DNA of 18,218 nt. Source: Planctomycetota bacterium. Its GTDB lineage: Bacteria > Planctomycetota > Phycisphaerae > Phycisphaerales > UBA1924. The stretch is taken from positions 1 through 18,218 of the forward strand of contig JAEYUO010000147.1 of NCBI GenBank assembly GCA_023432465.1, in the 5' to 3' direction. Under the pieces are notes generated by a model. The model worked only from the letters and a program-made list of their open reading frames with translations. It ran no database searches and was not told the origin of the DNA. Made by a program: the position numbers and the translations under genes. Within the stretch, counting starts at the first letter, position 1; each line of letters begins with the position of its first letter. Shown in pieces: positions 6,952 through 13,609 of the stretch.

Positions 6952-6972
6952 GGATGGCGGGGCGGAGGTAGG

Positions 6973-7485
6973 ATGCGTTGCATGAACCCGCACACCGGCC
7001 ACGGCACGATTGACGCGATTCTCGACATTCACGCGATGATCACGGGATTCATCGTTGAGACTGTTGAGGATGTGCCGGAGGCTCGCATGGTCGAGCAGCC
7101 GGGGGGCGTTGTGAACCATCCGGCGTGGACGCTGTCGCATCTGAACGCGTACGCGGGGGCGCTGCTGGCGATGCTCGATGATGCGAGCGTGCCGACGGCG
7201 GATGCGGAGATGGAGCGGTATGGGTATGGCACGACGCCAGTGCCGGATCCGGGCGCGTATGCGACGAAGCGGGAGCTGATCGATCGCTTCAGGGAGCGGA
7301 ACGCGGGGCTCGCGGCGCTGGTGGCGGAGAAGCACGCGGCGTGTTTCCCGCGGCCTGCGCCGAAGCGGTTCCAGCCGTACTCGCCGACAATCGCGCACAT
7401 CGCCATTACGTTGCTGGTGGCGCACCCGCCGCATCACCTCGGCCAGTTGAGGCAGTGGCGACGGGCCGCGGGGATGGTGCTATAG
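6973..7485 (+). CDS. DinB-like (DUF664-type) four-helix protein
   Basis: A 170-aa protein with the DinB/YfiT-superfamily layout. Helix 1 holds IDAILDIHAMITGFI. NHPAWTLSHLNAYAGALL (48-65) carries the first metal-site histidine. ELIDRFRERNAGLAALV is the third helix. The C-terminal IAITLLVAHPPHHLGQLRQW carries the second and third histidines. Known relatives are metal-binding four-helix bundles, several of them thiol-dependent transferases or stress-induced proteins of unknown substrate; the substrate here cannot be inferred. GGAGG (6964-6968) precedes ATG 6973 by 4 nt; an in-frame ATG at 6982 is the alternative start. It follows a strong terminator, so it is transcribed on its own. High GC and strong third-position bias mark the return to core genome. 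Confidence 0.8.
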   Translation: MRCMNPHTGHGTIDAILDIHAMITGFIVETVEDVPEARMVEQPGGVVNHPAWTLSHLNAYAGALLAMLDDASVPTADAEMERYGYGTTPVPDPGAYATKRELIDRFRERNAGLAALVAEKHAACFPRPAPKRFQPYSPTIAHIAITLLVAHPPHHLGQLRQWRRAAGMVL

Positions 7486-7708
7486 ACGGGGCGTTTGTAT
7501 TGCCTGAACCCGTTTCGATGTGCGCGGCTTACACGGGTGGGCGGGAGCGGCAACGACGCGGCCGTGTGTCGGCGCGAGACGCGTTCAGTGACGAGGGTCG
7601 CGGTAGAAGCAGGCCGCGCCGACCGGGCGGCAGGTTCCAACGCCTCGGATGTAACCGCTTTGGGATTCGGACCGATGGCCCTGCTCGAATAGACGAATGG
7701 GCAGTCCA
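7486..7708. other. Intergenic gap, nothing recognised
   Basis: Between the DinB-like stop and the end of the 27-codon minus-strand ORF I see no convincing gene, RNA or terminator. GC-rich frames are open here on both strands but have no ribosome site and no family resemblance. Confidence 0.5.
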
Positions 7709-7792
7709 TCACGACTTGATTTTCAGCGGGTCTTCATAGACGTGGCACGGCAAGGCAGGGGAGCCGCGGAGGTCGTGCCACCAGCCGGGCAT
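7709..7792 (-). CDS. Small ORF of 27 codons, unknown
   Basis: An ORF that starts MPGWWHDLRG and ends EDPLKIKS. About 22 of 26 internal codons end in G or C while second positions are mixed, the pattern of true coding DNA in this genome. It lies 52 nt downstream of the VOC gene in the same direction and could be co-transcribed. No clear ribosome site precedes the ATG. The frame is open upstream of the ATG without obvious protein character. An inverted repeat GTGGCACG/CGTGCCAC (7742-7781) lies inside it. Family unknown. Confidence 0.35.
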   Translation of the reverse strand: MPGWWHDLRGSPALPCHVYEDPLKIKS

Positions 7793-7844
7793 ATGTGCGG
7801 CGGCTGTGCCTCTGGCCGGGGATCGAGCCGAAGTGGTACCTGTT

Positions 7845-8327
7845 TCACGATTCCACAGCACGTTTGATCTGCTCGCTGTCGATTTTGACCATGGTCATCA
7901 TCGCCTGCATCGCCTTGCCGGCCTTGACGGGGTCGGGGTCGTTGATGAGGTCGATGAGCAGCTTGGGGTCGATCTGCCATGACACGCCGAAGTGATCGGT
8001 GATCCATCCGCAGGCGACGGGTGTGCCGCCCGCCGCGACGAACTTGTCCCAGTATTCATCGACCTGCTGCTGGGTGTCGCAGATCACGGCGATGGAGATG
8101 CCCTGGTTGAATGTGAACTGGGGGCCGCCGTTGAGCGCCGTGAAGTCGCGGCCGTCGAGCGTGAACTCGACGGTCATGACGGAGCCCGGCTTGATGGGGA
8201 ACTGCGGGCCAAGGTCGGGGTAGCGCGAGATGCGTGTGATCTTCGAGTTGGGGAAGACGGAGGTGTAGAAGCGAGCGGCTTCCTCGGCCTGGTCGTTGAA
8301 CGTCAGGAATGTGGTGATCTGGGGCAT
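7845..8327 (-). CDS. PhnB-like VOC-superfamily protein (3-dmu-9_3-mt domain)
   Basis: A 160-aa protein starting MPQITTFLTFNDQAEEAARF, the classic N-terminus of the PhnB/'3-demethylubiquinone-9 3-methyltransferase' VOC family. It continues with FYTSVFPNSKITRISRY, VMTVEFTLDGRDFTALNGGP and FNQGISIAVICDTQQQVDEYWDKF, then ACGWITDHFGVSWQIDP. The length is typical. The frame continues upstream of this ATG, but that part is low-complexity and not family-like, so the internal start is chosen. The historic methyltransferase name is unproven; family members are small metal-binding beta-alpha-beta proteins, mostly of unknown substrate. It is divergent from the membrane-protein gene at 8555, with 227 nt between. 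Confidence 0.85.
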   Translation of the reverse strand: MPQITTFLTFNDQAEEAARFYTSVFPNSKITRISRYPDLGPQFPIKPGSVMTVEFTLDGRDFTALNGGPQFTFNQGISIAVICDTQQQVDEYWDKFVAAGGTPVACGWITDHFGVSWQIDPKLLIDLINDPDPVKAGKAMQAMMTMVKIDSEQIKRAVES

Positions 8328-8554
8328 GAGGGGATGGTACCGGATTGTCCGTCGGCCGGTCACTGCGCGGGGCAGCGCTCCGGCCCTCGGCCGGACCGTC
8401 GCGAGGGCGTGCGTGGGAGCGCAGCGCGCCTGGGAATCGGCGGTGGGGGGGTGAGCGTGGCGGGCGGCGGGAGATGCGGAGCCGGGAAAGCCTGCCGCGG
8501 ATTGCTGTACAATGGCTCTGCGGGTACGGGAGGGCCTGCACGCGGAGCCCACCA

Positions 8555-9025
8555 ATGTTGCGGCTGATTCTTGCGGTCATCGTCAGCTACATCGTCATGG
8601 CGATTCTCATCGTGACTTCGTTTGTGGGCCTGTGGTATGGACTGGGACCGGATGGCCTGCTGCAGCCCGGGAGTTACAAGGGCAACATGATCATCACGAT
8701 CGCGGCCCCGGGAATCACGGTGATCGGCGGGCTCTTCGGCGGGTGGCTATGCGTGAAAGTCGCGGGAGCCGCCCGCGCCCGTCAAGCGGTGGTCGCGCTG
8801 GCGGGCATCGTTCTTGTGCTCGGCCTGGCGATGGCCTACTTCACGCTCCAGAAGCCGTATCCGGCTGATCCGCGGCCCCCGGGCATGACCGTTGAGGAGA
8901 TCATGGAAATCGGCCGCGAGCCGACATGGGTTGCGATCTTCAATCCGATCGCGGGCGCCGGCGCGGTCCTTGTCGGAGGACTGGTGATGGCTGGTGGCGC
9001 TTCGCGTAGAGGGGCTCGTCCGTAG
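8555..9025 (+). CDS. Four-helix integral membrane protein, unknown
   Basis: A 156-aa protein with four predicted membrane segments: residues ~2-28 (LILAVIVSYIVMAILIVTSF), ~45-70 (MIITIAAPGITVIGGLFGGW), ~77-98 (AVVALAGIVLVLGLAMAYF) and ~126-150 (IFNPIAGAGAVLVGGLVMAG). A polar Pro-rich loop (KPYPADPRPPGMTVEEIMEI) separates the last two. The ATG at 8555 has GGAG 8 nt upstream (8543-8546); an in-frame extension from 8345 is GC-rich and not protein-like. TACAAT at 8508-8513 may be its -10 box, with no good -35. No family recognised; possibly a small transporter-like or sensing membrane protein. The next gene follows after 42 nt and may be co-transcribed. Confidence 0.7.
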   Translation: MLRLILAVIVSYIVMAILIVTSFVGLWYGLGPDGLLQPGSYKGNMIITIAAPGITVIGGLFGGWLCVKVAGAARARQAVVALAGIVLVLGLAMAYFTLQKPYPADPRPPGMTVEEIMEIGREPTWVAIFNPIAGAGAVLVGGLVMAGGASRRGARP

Positions 9026-9067
9026 TCGGGTGTTCGTGTGTTGGGTCGCGGCTTTGGTACAAGAGCT

Positions 9068-9676
9068 ATGGCGAAGATCGCTTCCAAGATCCGCTTTTCC
9101 GCGACACTCTGCCGGCCGGTTGCGACTGCGAGTTCGGGCAGGGCTGTTTCGTGGATGTTTGTGACGCTGCCGAAGAAGGCGAGTGCGGCGTTGCCGTCGC
9201 GCGGCATGGTGTCCGTCGAGGGGACGTTTGACGAGTTCCCGATTCGAGCCACGCTTGAGCCCGATGGCGAGGGTGGTCACTGGCTGAAGGTTGACCGGAA
9301 GATGCGAGAGGCGGTCGGCAAGGCGCGGGGCAGGGTTCCGGAGGCGGGCGATGTCGTCACGCTGGAGCTTGCGCCTGTGTCTGCGCGACAGGAACCAGAG
9401 CCCGTCGTGCCGCCGGATTTGCGGAGCGCGCTCGCTGCGGCTCCCGCGGGGGCGCGGGCGGTGTGGTCGGAGATCACCGCTTTGGCGCGCCGGGACTGGA
9501 TTCAGTGGGTGACCTCCGGCAAGAGGGCCGAGACGCGCGCGATTCGGATTGCAAAGGCTTGCGACATGCTTGCGAAGGGGAAGCGTCGGCCGTGCTGCTT
9601 TGATCGATCGGGGATGTATGGGAAGGGAATCAGCGGTCCTGTCGCCGCGGAGGCGCGGGGCAAGGCCGGGCGATAG
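9068..9676 (+). CDS. DUF1905 / YdeI (OmpD-associated)-like protein
   Basis: A 202-aa two-domain protein. Residues ~6-103 fit DUF1905, a small beta-barrel: KIRFSATLCRP, then SWMFVTLPKKASAALPSRG, VSVEGTFDEFPIRATLEPDG, HWLKVDRKMREAVGKARG and GDVVTLELAP. Residues ~116-178 fit the C-terminal YdeI/OmdA-type helical domain: PPDLRSALAAAPAGARAVW and ARRDWIQWVTSGKRAETRAI. Related proteins have been linked to bacteriocin protection, but the mechanism is not established. The ATG at 9068 is chosen over an upstream in-frame start at 9038 because family homology begins there; the ribosome site is weak (AAGAG). It lies 42 nt after the membrane-protein gene, same direction. Confidence 0.8.
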   Translation: MAKIASKIRFSATLCRPVATASSGRAVSWMFVTLPKKASAALPSRGMVSVEGTFDEFPIRATLEPDGEGGHWLKVDRKMREAVGKARGRVPEAGDVVTLELAPVSARQEPEPVVPPDLRSALAAAPAGARAVWSEITALARRDWIQWVTSGKRAETRAIRIAKACDMLAKGKRRPCCFDRSGMYGKGISGPVAAEARGKAGR

Positions 9677-9876
9677 CCGGTGAACGGGGTGGGGTCGGGG
9701 CGGCGGTTTGGGAAGATTGAAGGGGAGGGGGATGCTGTGGGCGGACTGTCAGCCGTTGACTTGACGGGTAGCTTGGGCCGGAAGAGGCGAACCGCTGCCG
9801 CGCCCGGAGCGTTGTGAGGGGCGAGGGGGTGTGGTGGCGGGCGCGCTGCTTGGTTGAACTCCACCGGACTGCATGC

Positions 9877-10392
9877 ATGACTGTTGACAGCGAAGCGATG
9901 TGCCGAACCGGCGAGGCGGGGACGGCGAACCAGCGGGTGGTTGATGTCGAGGCCGAGGTCGTTGCGTTTCTGGTTGGACGGTCGGTGCCGTGTCCGCGGT
10001 GCGGGTATGACCTGCGCGACATCGAGCGGGCGGTGTGTCCGGAGTGCGGTGAGCCGCTGGTGCTGAAGATCGGATCGCCGCGGGTGCGGTTTGGGTGGCT
10101 GGTGCTGGCGATGGCGCCGGGGTGCTTCTCGGGTGTGGCCGCGCTGTTCGTGATGATCCCGGTGGGTGCGACGCTCTGGCTGCGATTGCCGCGGGGGCAG
10201 GGCGCGCCGTGGCCGGTGATGGCGGCGGATGCGTTCGGGTTTTTCAGCGCGGCATCGGTGGTGGTGATGTATCGGCACCGGCACCGGATCATGGCGTGGA
10301 CAGCGCGGCGGCAGGGGGTGTTTGCGGGGAGTGTGTGGGGCGTGCACGTGCTTGTGTTCGTGCTGGTGCTGCTTGCGCTGCGGTTTCTCTAG
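9877..10392 (+). CDS. Zinc-ribbon membrane protein, unknown
   Basis: A 171-aa protein with an N-terminal zinc ribbon CPRCGYDLRDIERAVCPECG (Cys39, 42, 54, 57), a module very common at the head of planctomycete membrane proteins. Three hydrophobic segments follow: ~74-102 (WLVLAMAPGCFSGVAALFVM), ~112-132 (WPVMAADAFGFFSAASVVVM) and ~151-171 (SVWGVHVLVFVLVLLALRFL). The zinc ribbon is expected to lie in the cytoplasm. Starts at GTG 9814 or ATG 9898 are also possible; no ribosome site decides. About 200 nt separate it from the upstream gene, and it converges with rsmH, leaving 52 nt. The role is unknown. Confidence 0.7.
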   Translation: MTVDSEAMCRTGEAGTANQRVVDVEAEVVAFLVGRSVPCPRCGYDLRDIERAVCPECGEPLVLKIGSPRVRFGWLVLAMAPGCFSGVAALFVMIPVGATLWLRLPRGQGAPWPVMAADAFGFFSAASVVVMYRHRHRIMAWTARRQGVFAGSVWGVHVLVFVLVLLALRFL

Positions 10393-10444
10393 CGGCGGGG
10401 GCGCAGGAGCGGAGCGCTGGGGGTTGGGGCAGCGGCGCGAGCTC

Positions 10445-11392
10445 TCAGGCCAGTCGCGCCCAGCGGAGCTTGGCGGAGCGGGAGCGTGGGTTGGCGCGCT
10501 GCTCGGCATCGGTGGCGGTGATGGGGTCGCGGGTTTCCTCGGCGTAGATGCCGGCGCGCAGGCCCTCGCGGAAGGCGTTCTTGACGCGGCGGTCCTCGCC
10601 GGAGTGGAAGGTGATGATCGCGGCGATGCCGCCGGGCTTGAGAACATCGGGCAGGATGGTGAGGAGGCGGTCGAGGTTCGCGAGCTCGCGGTTGACGAGG
10701 ATGCGCAGTGCCTGGAAGGTTCGGGCGGCGGGGTGGAGCTTTGCGCCTGCCGCACGCTTGACGGTGAAGTCCCGCGCTTCGCAGATAATCTCCATCAACT
10801 GCTGCGTGGTGGTGATGGGCTGGCGGGCGCGGCGTTCGACGATGAGGCGGGCGATCTGCGGGGCATCGGTTTCATCGCCGAGTTCGAGGAAGGCGGCGGC
10901 AAGGTCGGACTCGCTCATGCGGTTGATGAGGGCGGAGGCGGGCTGGCCGCGGGTCGGGTCCATGCGCATGTCGAGCGGACCGGGGCGTCGGTAGGAGAAG
11001 CCGCGGTCGGGGTCATCGATCTGTGTGCTGGCGACGCCGATGTCGGCGAGGAGGGCATCGACGCGGCCGCCCTCGACACCTGCCTGGGCGAGGATGCCGG
11101 GGAGGCCGGCGAAGTTGGAGTGGAAGAGGTCGAACCTGCCACCGACCCACTTCAGACGCTCACCGGCTTTGGCGATGTTGGCGGGGTCGAGGTCGAGGCC
11201 GATGAGGCGGCCGCCGGGGTAGATGCGGGAGAGCATCGCGGCGGAGTGGCCGCCGAGGCCGAGGGTGCAATCGACAACGGTCTGGCCGCGCTGGATGTTG
11301 AGGGCGCTGAGCACTTCGTCGAGGAGGACGGGGAGGTGCTTGTCGGCGTGGGGGGCGACGGGGCGTGGAGACTTTGGAGCGGGAGTGGTCAA
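10445..11392 (-). CDS. rsmH: 16S rRNA (cytosine1402-N4)-methyltransferase
   Basis: RsmH (MraW) uses S-adenosylmethionine to methylate N4 of C1402 in the ribosomal P site. Family motifs appear in order: HLPVLLDEVL, VDCTLGLGGHSAAM (SAM loop), GLDLDP, LLADIGVASTQIDDPDRGFS, PLDMRMDP, TFQALRILVNRELANL, ITFHSGEDRRVKNAF and NPRSRSAKLRWARL at the end. No suitable ATG exists. TTG at 11390-11392, giving M-TTPAPKSPRP, yields 315 aa, the normal size; the in-frame extension upstream is translated tandem repeat and is excluded. The start remains uncertain because no ribosome site is seen. In many bacteria rsmH heads the division and cell-wall cluster; here neither ftsI, murE nor other cluster genes lie beside it, in line with the dispersed dcw genes of planctomycetes. 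Confidence 0.92.
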   Translation of the reverse strand: MTTPAPKSPRPVAPHADKHLPVLLDEVLSALNIQRGQTVVDCTLGLGGHSAAMLSRIYPGGRLIGLDLDPANIAKAGERLKWVGGRFDLFHSNFAGLPGILAQAGVEGGRVDALLADIGVASTQIDDPDRGFSYRRPGPLDMRMDPTRGQPASALINRMSESDLAAAFLELGDETDAPQIARLIVERRARQPITTTQQLMEIICEARDFTVKRAAGAKLHPAARTFQALRILVNRELANLDRLLTILPDVLKPGGIAAIITFHSGEDRRVKNAFREGLRAGIYAEETRDPITATDAEQRANPRSRSAKLRWARLA

Positions 11393-11450
11393 CGTGTGTG
11401 ATGGTACGGGCGCGCGGGGCGCGAACGATGGAGCGCGGTGCGTGGAGCGC

Positions 11451-11507
11451 GGCGATTGGCGATTGGTGAGTGGTGAGCGGTGAGTAGTGAGCGGTGAGTA
11501 GTGAGTT
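11451..11507. repeat. Short tandem repeat built on GTGAGTA/GTGAGCG
   Basis: Between rsmH and the histone-like gene the sequence cycles through 7-bp units of the form GTGAGYR. There are two perfect adjacent copies of the 14-mer GAGCGGTGAGTAGT (11475-11488 and 11489-11502) with degenerate copies on the left, which also include GGCGATT twice. It is not a CRISPR: there are no spacers. It lies upstream of both divergent genes and could have moved or altered their promoters. Confidence 0.8.
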
Positions 11508-11522
11508 GTTCGTGCTGCGCAC

Positions 11523-11550
11523 TTGCAGCGCGCGGTGCAGTGGTTACACT
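11523..11550 (+). promoter_or_regulatory. Candidate promoter of the histone-like gene
   Basis: TTGCAG (11523-11528), a 16-nt spacer and TACACT (11545-11550) preceded by TGGT. Transcription would start near 11557, giving a leader of about 47 nt with AGGAG at 11592-11596 before the ATG at 11604. Confidence 0.4.
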
Positions 11551-11603
11551 CTTCGTGTCGGCGGATGCGCTGGTGCGTGGATGCCGACACCAGGAGAACA
11601 TTG

Positions 11604-11903
11604 ATGGCAAAGCGAACCGTACTTCGAAGCAGCAGGGGAAAGAAGCTCTACGCCGTGCGCGACAAGGGCGGGAAGTTCAAGGACATTCAGTCGTACGCAC
11701 GCGCGCATGCGGCGGACCTTCGCTCGACGAGCAAGGCAGAGGCTGCGGCGGGGATGAAGAAGAAGGCCAAGAAAAAGGCCAAGAAGAAGTCGGCCAAGCG
11801 CGGGACGGCGAAGGTCGGCAAGGCGGCGGGGAAGAAGGCCGGGAAGAAGAAGACGGCACGGCGGACGACGAAGAAGTCTGCACGGAAGGCCGCGAAGAGA
11901 TGA
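11604..11903 (+). CDS. Histone-H1-like Lys/Ala-rich DNA-binding protein
   Basis: A 99-aa, extremely basic protein. The ATG at 11604 has AGGAG 7 nt upstream; in-frame codons further up are excluded because the short head that follows this ATG is the recognisable one. Residues 1-~48 form a compact head (MAKRTVLRSSRGKKLYAVRD, then GGKFKDIQSYARAHAADLRS) seen in small basic proteins of planctomycetes and relatives. Residues ~55-99 are an H1/Hc1-like tail of KKKAKKKAKKK, TAKVGKAAGKKAGKKKTARR and similar units with no hydrophobic core. The tail should be disordered and bind DNA without sequence preference. The likely role is nucleoid compaction; the head may bind DNA or RNA too. Monocistronic, with its own promoter candidate, convergent with the DUF1015 gene. 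Confidence 0.8.
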   Translation: MAKRTVLRSSRGKKLYAVRDKGGKFKDIQSYARAHAADLRSTSKAEAAAGMKKKAKKKAKKKSAKRGTAKVGKAAGKKAGKKKTARRTTKKSARKAAKR

Positions 11904-11970
11904 GCAGGCCCGCAGAGCATCGGGCGAGATGATCGTCCGTGTGCGCGCGGGTTGACAGGTTCGCCGGTGG

Positions 11971-11999
11971 AGCGATCGCGGCCGGGAGTCGCGGTCGCT
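11971..11999. terminator. Hairpin between convergent genes
   Basis: AGCGATCGCG (11971-11980) and CGCGGTCGCT (11990-11999) form a 10-bp stem with one T-G wobble and a 9-nt loop. It is placed between the histone-like stop (11903) and the end of the DUF1015 gene (12063), as expected for a shared terminator. There is no real T-run on either side, so the function is uncertain. Confidence 0.4.
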
Positions 12000-12062
12000 T
12001 CGCCGGCAGGGCCGCCGGAGCGGGGGAAGTACATCGCTCGCCAATCTGGCGGCGACCGGCGG

Positions 12063-13418
12063 TCAGGTCAGATCGTTGATGAACAGGCCGGTAGCGAGCT
12101 TGGGGTAGAAGAAGGTGCTCTTCTGGGGCATGAGTTCGCCCGCGCGGCTCACGGCCTTGACGGCGTCGAGCGGCGTCGGCCGGAGGATCGCGGCGAGCTG
12201 AGGTGTGAAGCCCTTGCCACCGCCGGAGCCCTTCTCGTGGCCTGCGCCGATCTCGGCGACCTCGGCGACGGTGTGGGGGAAGGCCCACTTGACGGGCTGG
12301 TTGTTGTTGAGCTTCGGCTGGGCGATGTCCTCGACGAGGACGTATTGCACGAACGCGACATCGAGCGTGCGCCATTCCCTGGGCTTGTCGGGGAATCGCG
12401 AGGCGAGGGGATCGGGCGTCGCGGGGGCGACGACCGCGCCCTTGCCGGTGGCGAAGTCGAAGAGGCCGATGCGGGGATCGCCGAGCTTGGCGAGCTGGTG
12501 GACTGCACGCTCGAGTTCGGCCAGACCACCTGCGCCGGTGTTGACGGATTCGAACTTGAGGTGGTCACCGGCAGCGCGCTGGAGTTCGTCCCACGAGTAG
12601 TTGGCCATGCCGCCGAGGATGCGGTGGGTCGGCCAGATCGCGAGGCCGGGGTCGGACATGCCGACGAGGACCATCATGGAGCGCCGGGCGGGATGGTCGG
12701 CGGGGACGGAAGCTGCTTGTTCCAGGGCGCGGAGATAGTTGAGTGCGGTGTTGTAGCGGTGGTGGCCATCGGCGATGAAGACATCCTCGCCGGTGAGCGC
12801 TTCCTGATAGGCCTTGATGTCGGCGGGGTCTTCGACGATCCAGAGTTCGTGCGTGACGCCGTCGCCCGTGGTCGCGGTGAGGTCGGGGGAGCGTGCGGCG
12901 CAGAGACGGGCGATGACGGCCGTGGCCTTGCCCTTTTCATCTGGGTGGAGGCCGAAGATCGGTGAGAGCTGGGCCTGCGTGGCCTTCATGAGCGCGAGGC
13001 GGTCTTCCTTGGGGCCGGAGAAGGTCTCTTCGTGCGGGAGGATTCCGCCGCCCGGGCGGGCGCCAAAGGGCTGGGTCTCGACGGTGCAGGCCATGCCGCT
13101 TCGAACAAACGTGCGTCCGGCGGACTTGAAGGTCTGGCGATAGGCGAACATGCGCGGCGAGGCGGACTTGGTCAGCGTGCCATCGGCGAGCCATGCGCGG
13201 AAAGTCTGTCCGGCGGCGGCATAGGCCTCGGGCGGGCCGAGCTCTTTGGCGGGGATGTGGGGGAGATCGATGCCGACGATGTTGCGGGGATCGCGGCTGA
13301 GGAGCGCGGCCTTGCTGGAGGCATCGAGCACGTCATAGGGCGGGGCGATGAGCGAGGACAGGTCGCCGCTGGACGGGCGGGCGAACTCGACTGCGCGGAA
13401 AGGAAAAACCTGGGGCAT
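12063..13418 (-). CDS. DUF1015 family protein
   Basis: A 451-aa soluble protein with the DUF1015 hallmarks: PFRAVEFARPSSGDLSSLIA near the start, APPYDVLD, the NIVGIDLPH segment, ILPHEETFSGPKEDRLALMK, LWIVEDPADIKAY and the signature FIADGHHRYNTALNYL. FPHTVAEV follows later, with a C-terminal TFFYPKLATGLFINDL. The length is normal for the family. The ATG at 13418 has AGGAG 7 nt upstream; the frame continues further up only through GC-rich repeat DNA. Related proteins occur in many bacteria and archaea, often near serine or SAM metabolism genes, without a firmly established activity. It lies downstream of the lipoprotein gene with a 191-base gap, so separate transcription is likely. Confidence 0.9.
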   Translation of the reverse strand: MPQVFPFRAVEFARPSSGDLSSLIAPPYDVLDASSKAALLSRDPRNIVGIDLPHIPAKELGPPEAYAAAGQTFRAWLADGTLTKSASPRMFAYRQTFKSAGRTFVRSGMACTVETQPFGARPGGGILPHEETFSGPKEDRLALMKATQAQLSPIFGLHPDEKGKATAVIARLCAARSPDLTATTGDGVTHELWIVEDPADIKAYQEALTGEDVFIADGHHRYNTALNYLRALEQAASVPADHPARRSMMVLVGMSDPGLAIWPTHRILGGMANYSWDELQRAAGDHLKFESVNTGAGGLAELERAVHQLAKLGDPRIGLFDFATGKGAVVAPATPDPLASRFPDKPREWRTLDVAFVQYVLVEDIAQPKLNNNQPVKWAFPHTVAEVAEIGAGHEKGSGGGKGFTPQLAAILRPTPLDAVKAVSRAGELMPQKSTFFYPKLATGLFINDLT

Positions 13419-13462
13419 GGCGTGGCTCCTGGGGAGGGTGGGAGTATACGGGAAGAGTTCAC

Positions 13463-13487
13463 CGCGGAGGCGCGGAGGACGCGGCGG
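13463..13487. repeat. GC-rich direct repeat upstream of the DUF1015 gene
   Basis: Two adjacent perfect copies of CGCGGAGG (13463-13470, 13471-13478) followed by ACGCGGCGG. Sequences of the type 'accgcggaggcgcggagg' occur scattered in intergenic DNA of many bacteria. It lies 45 bases upstream of the DUF1015 start, in the gap to the lipoprotein gene. Confidence 0.5.
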
Positions 13488-13609
13488 AAGACTTGGATTC
13501 AGGAAGGACTCCCGGAGCTCGGTGAGCACAGGCCTGGATCCTGAGTTTTCCCATGCGCCGACACGTGGCCGGTTGATCCGCGATCTCTGCGACGTTGCGG
13601 TATGACAGG

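Noticed and set aside
6650..6960. Possible tRNA or tmRNA gene acting as an integration site
   Set aside because: No TTCRA T-loop within a 5-bp stem and no acceptor pairing could be found on either strand.
11451..11507. Possible CRISPR-like repeats
   Set aside because: The units are directly adjacent without spacers; it is a simple tandem repeat.
9502..13544. Several very long open frames antisense to real genes (e.g. 9502-10755 minus, 10322-11401 plus, 11952-12965 plus)
   Set aside because: They are Arg/Pro/Ser- or Gly/Ala-rich mirror frames of the YdeI-like and zinc-ribbon genes, rsmH and the DUF1015 gene, caused by high third-position GC; no ribosome sites or family motifs.
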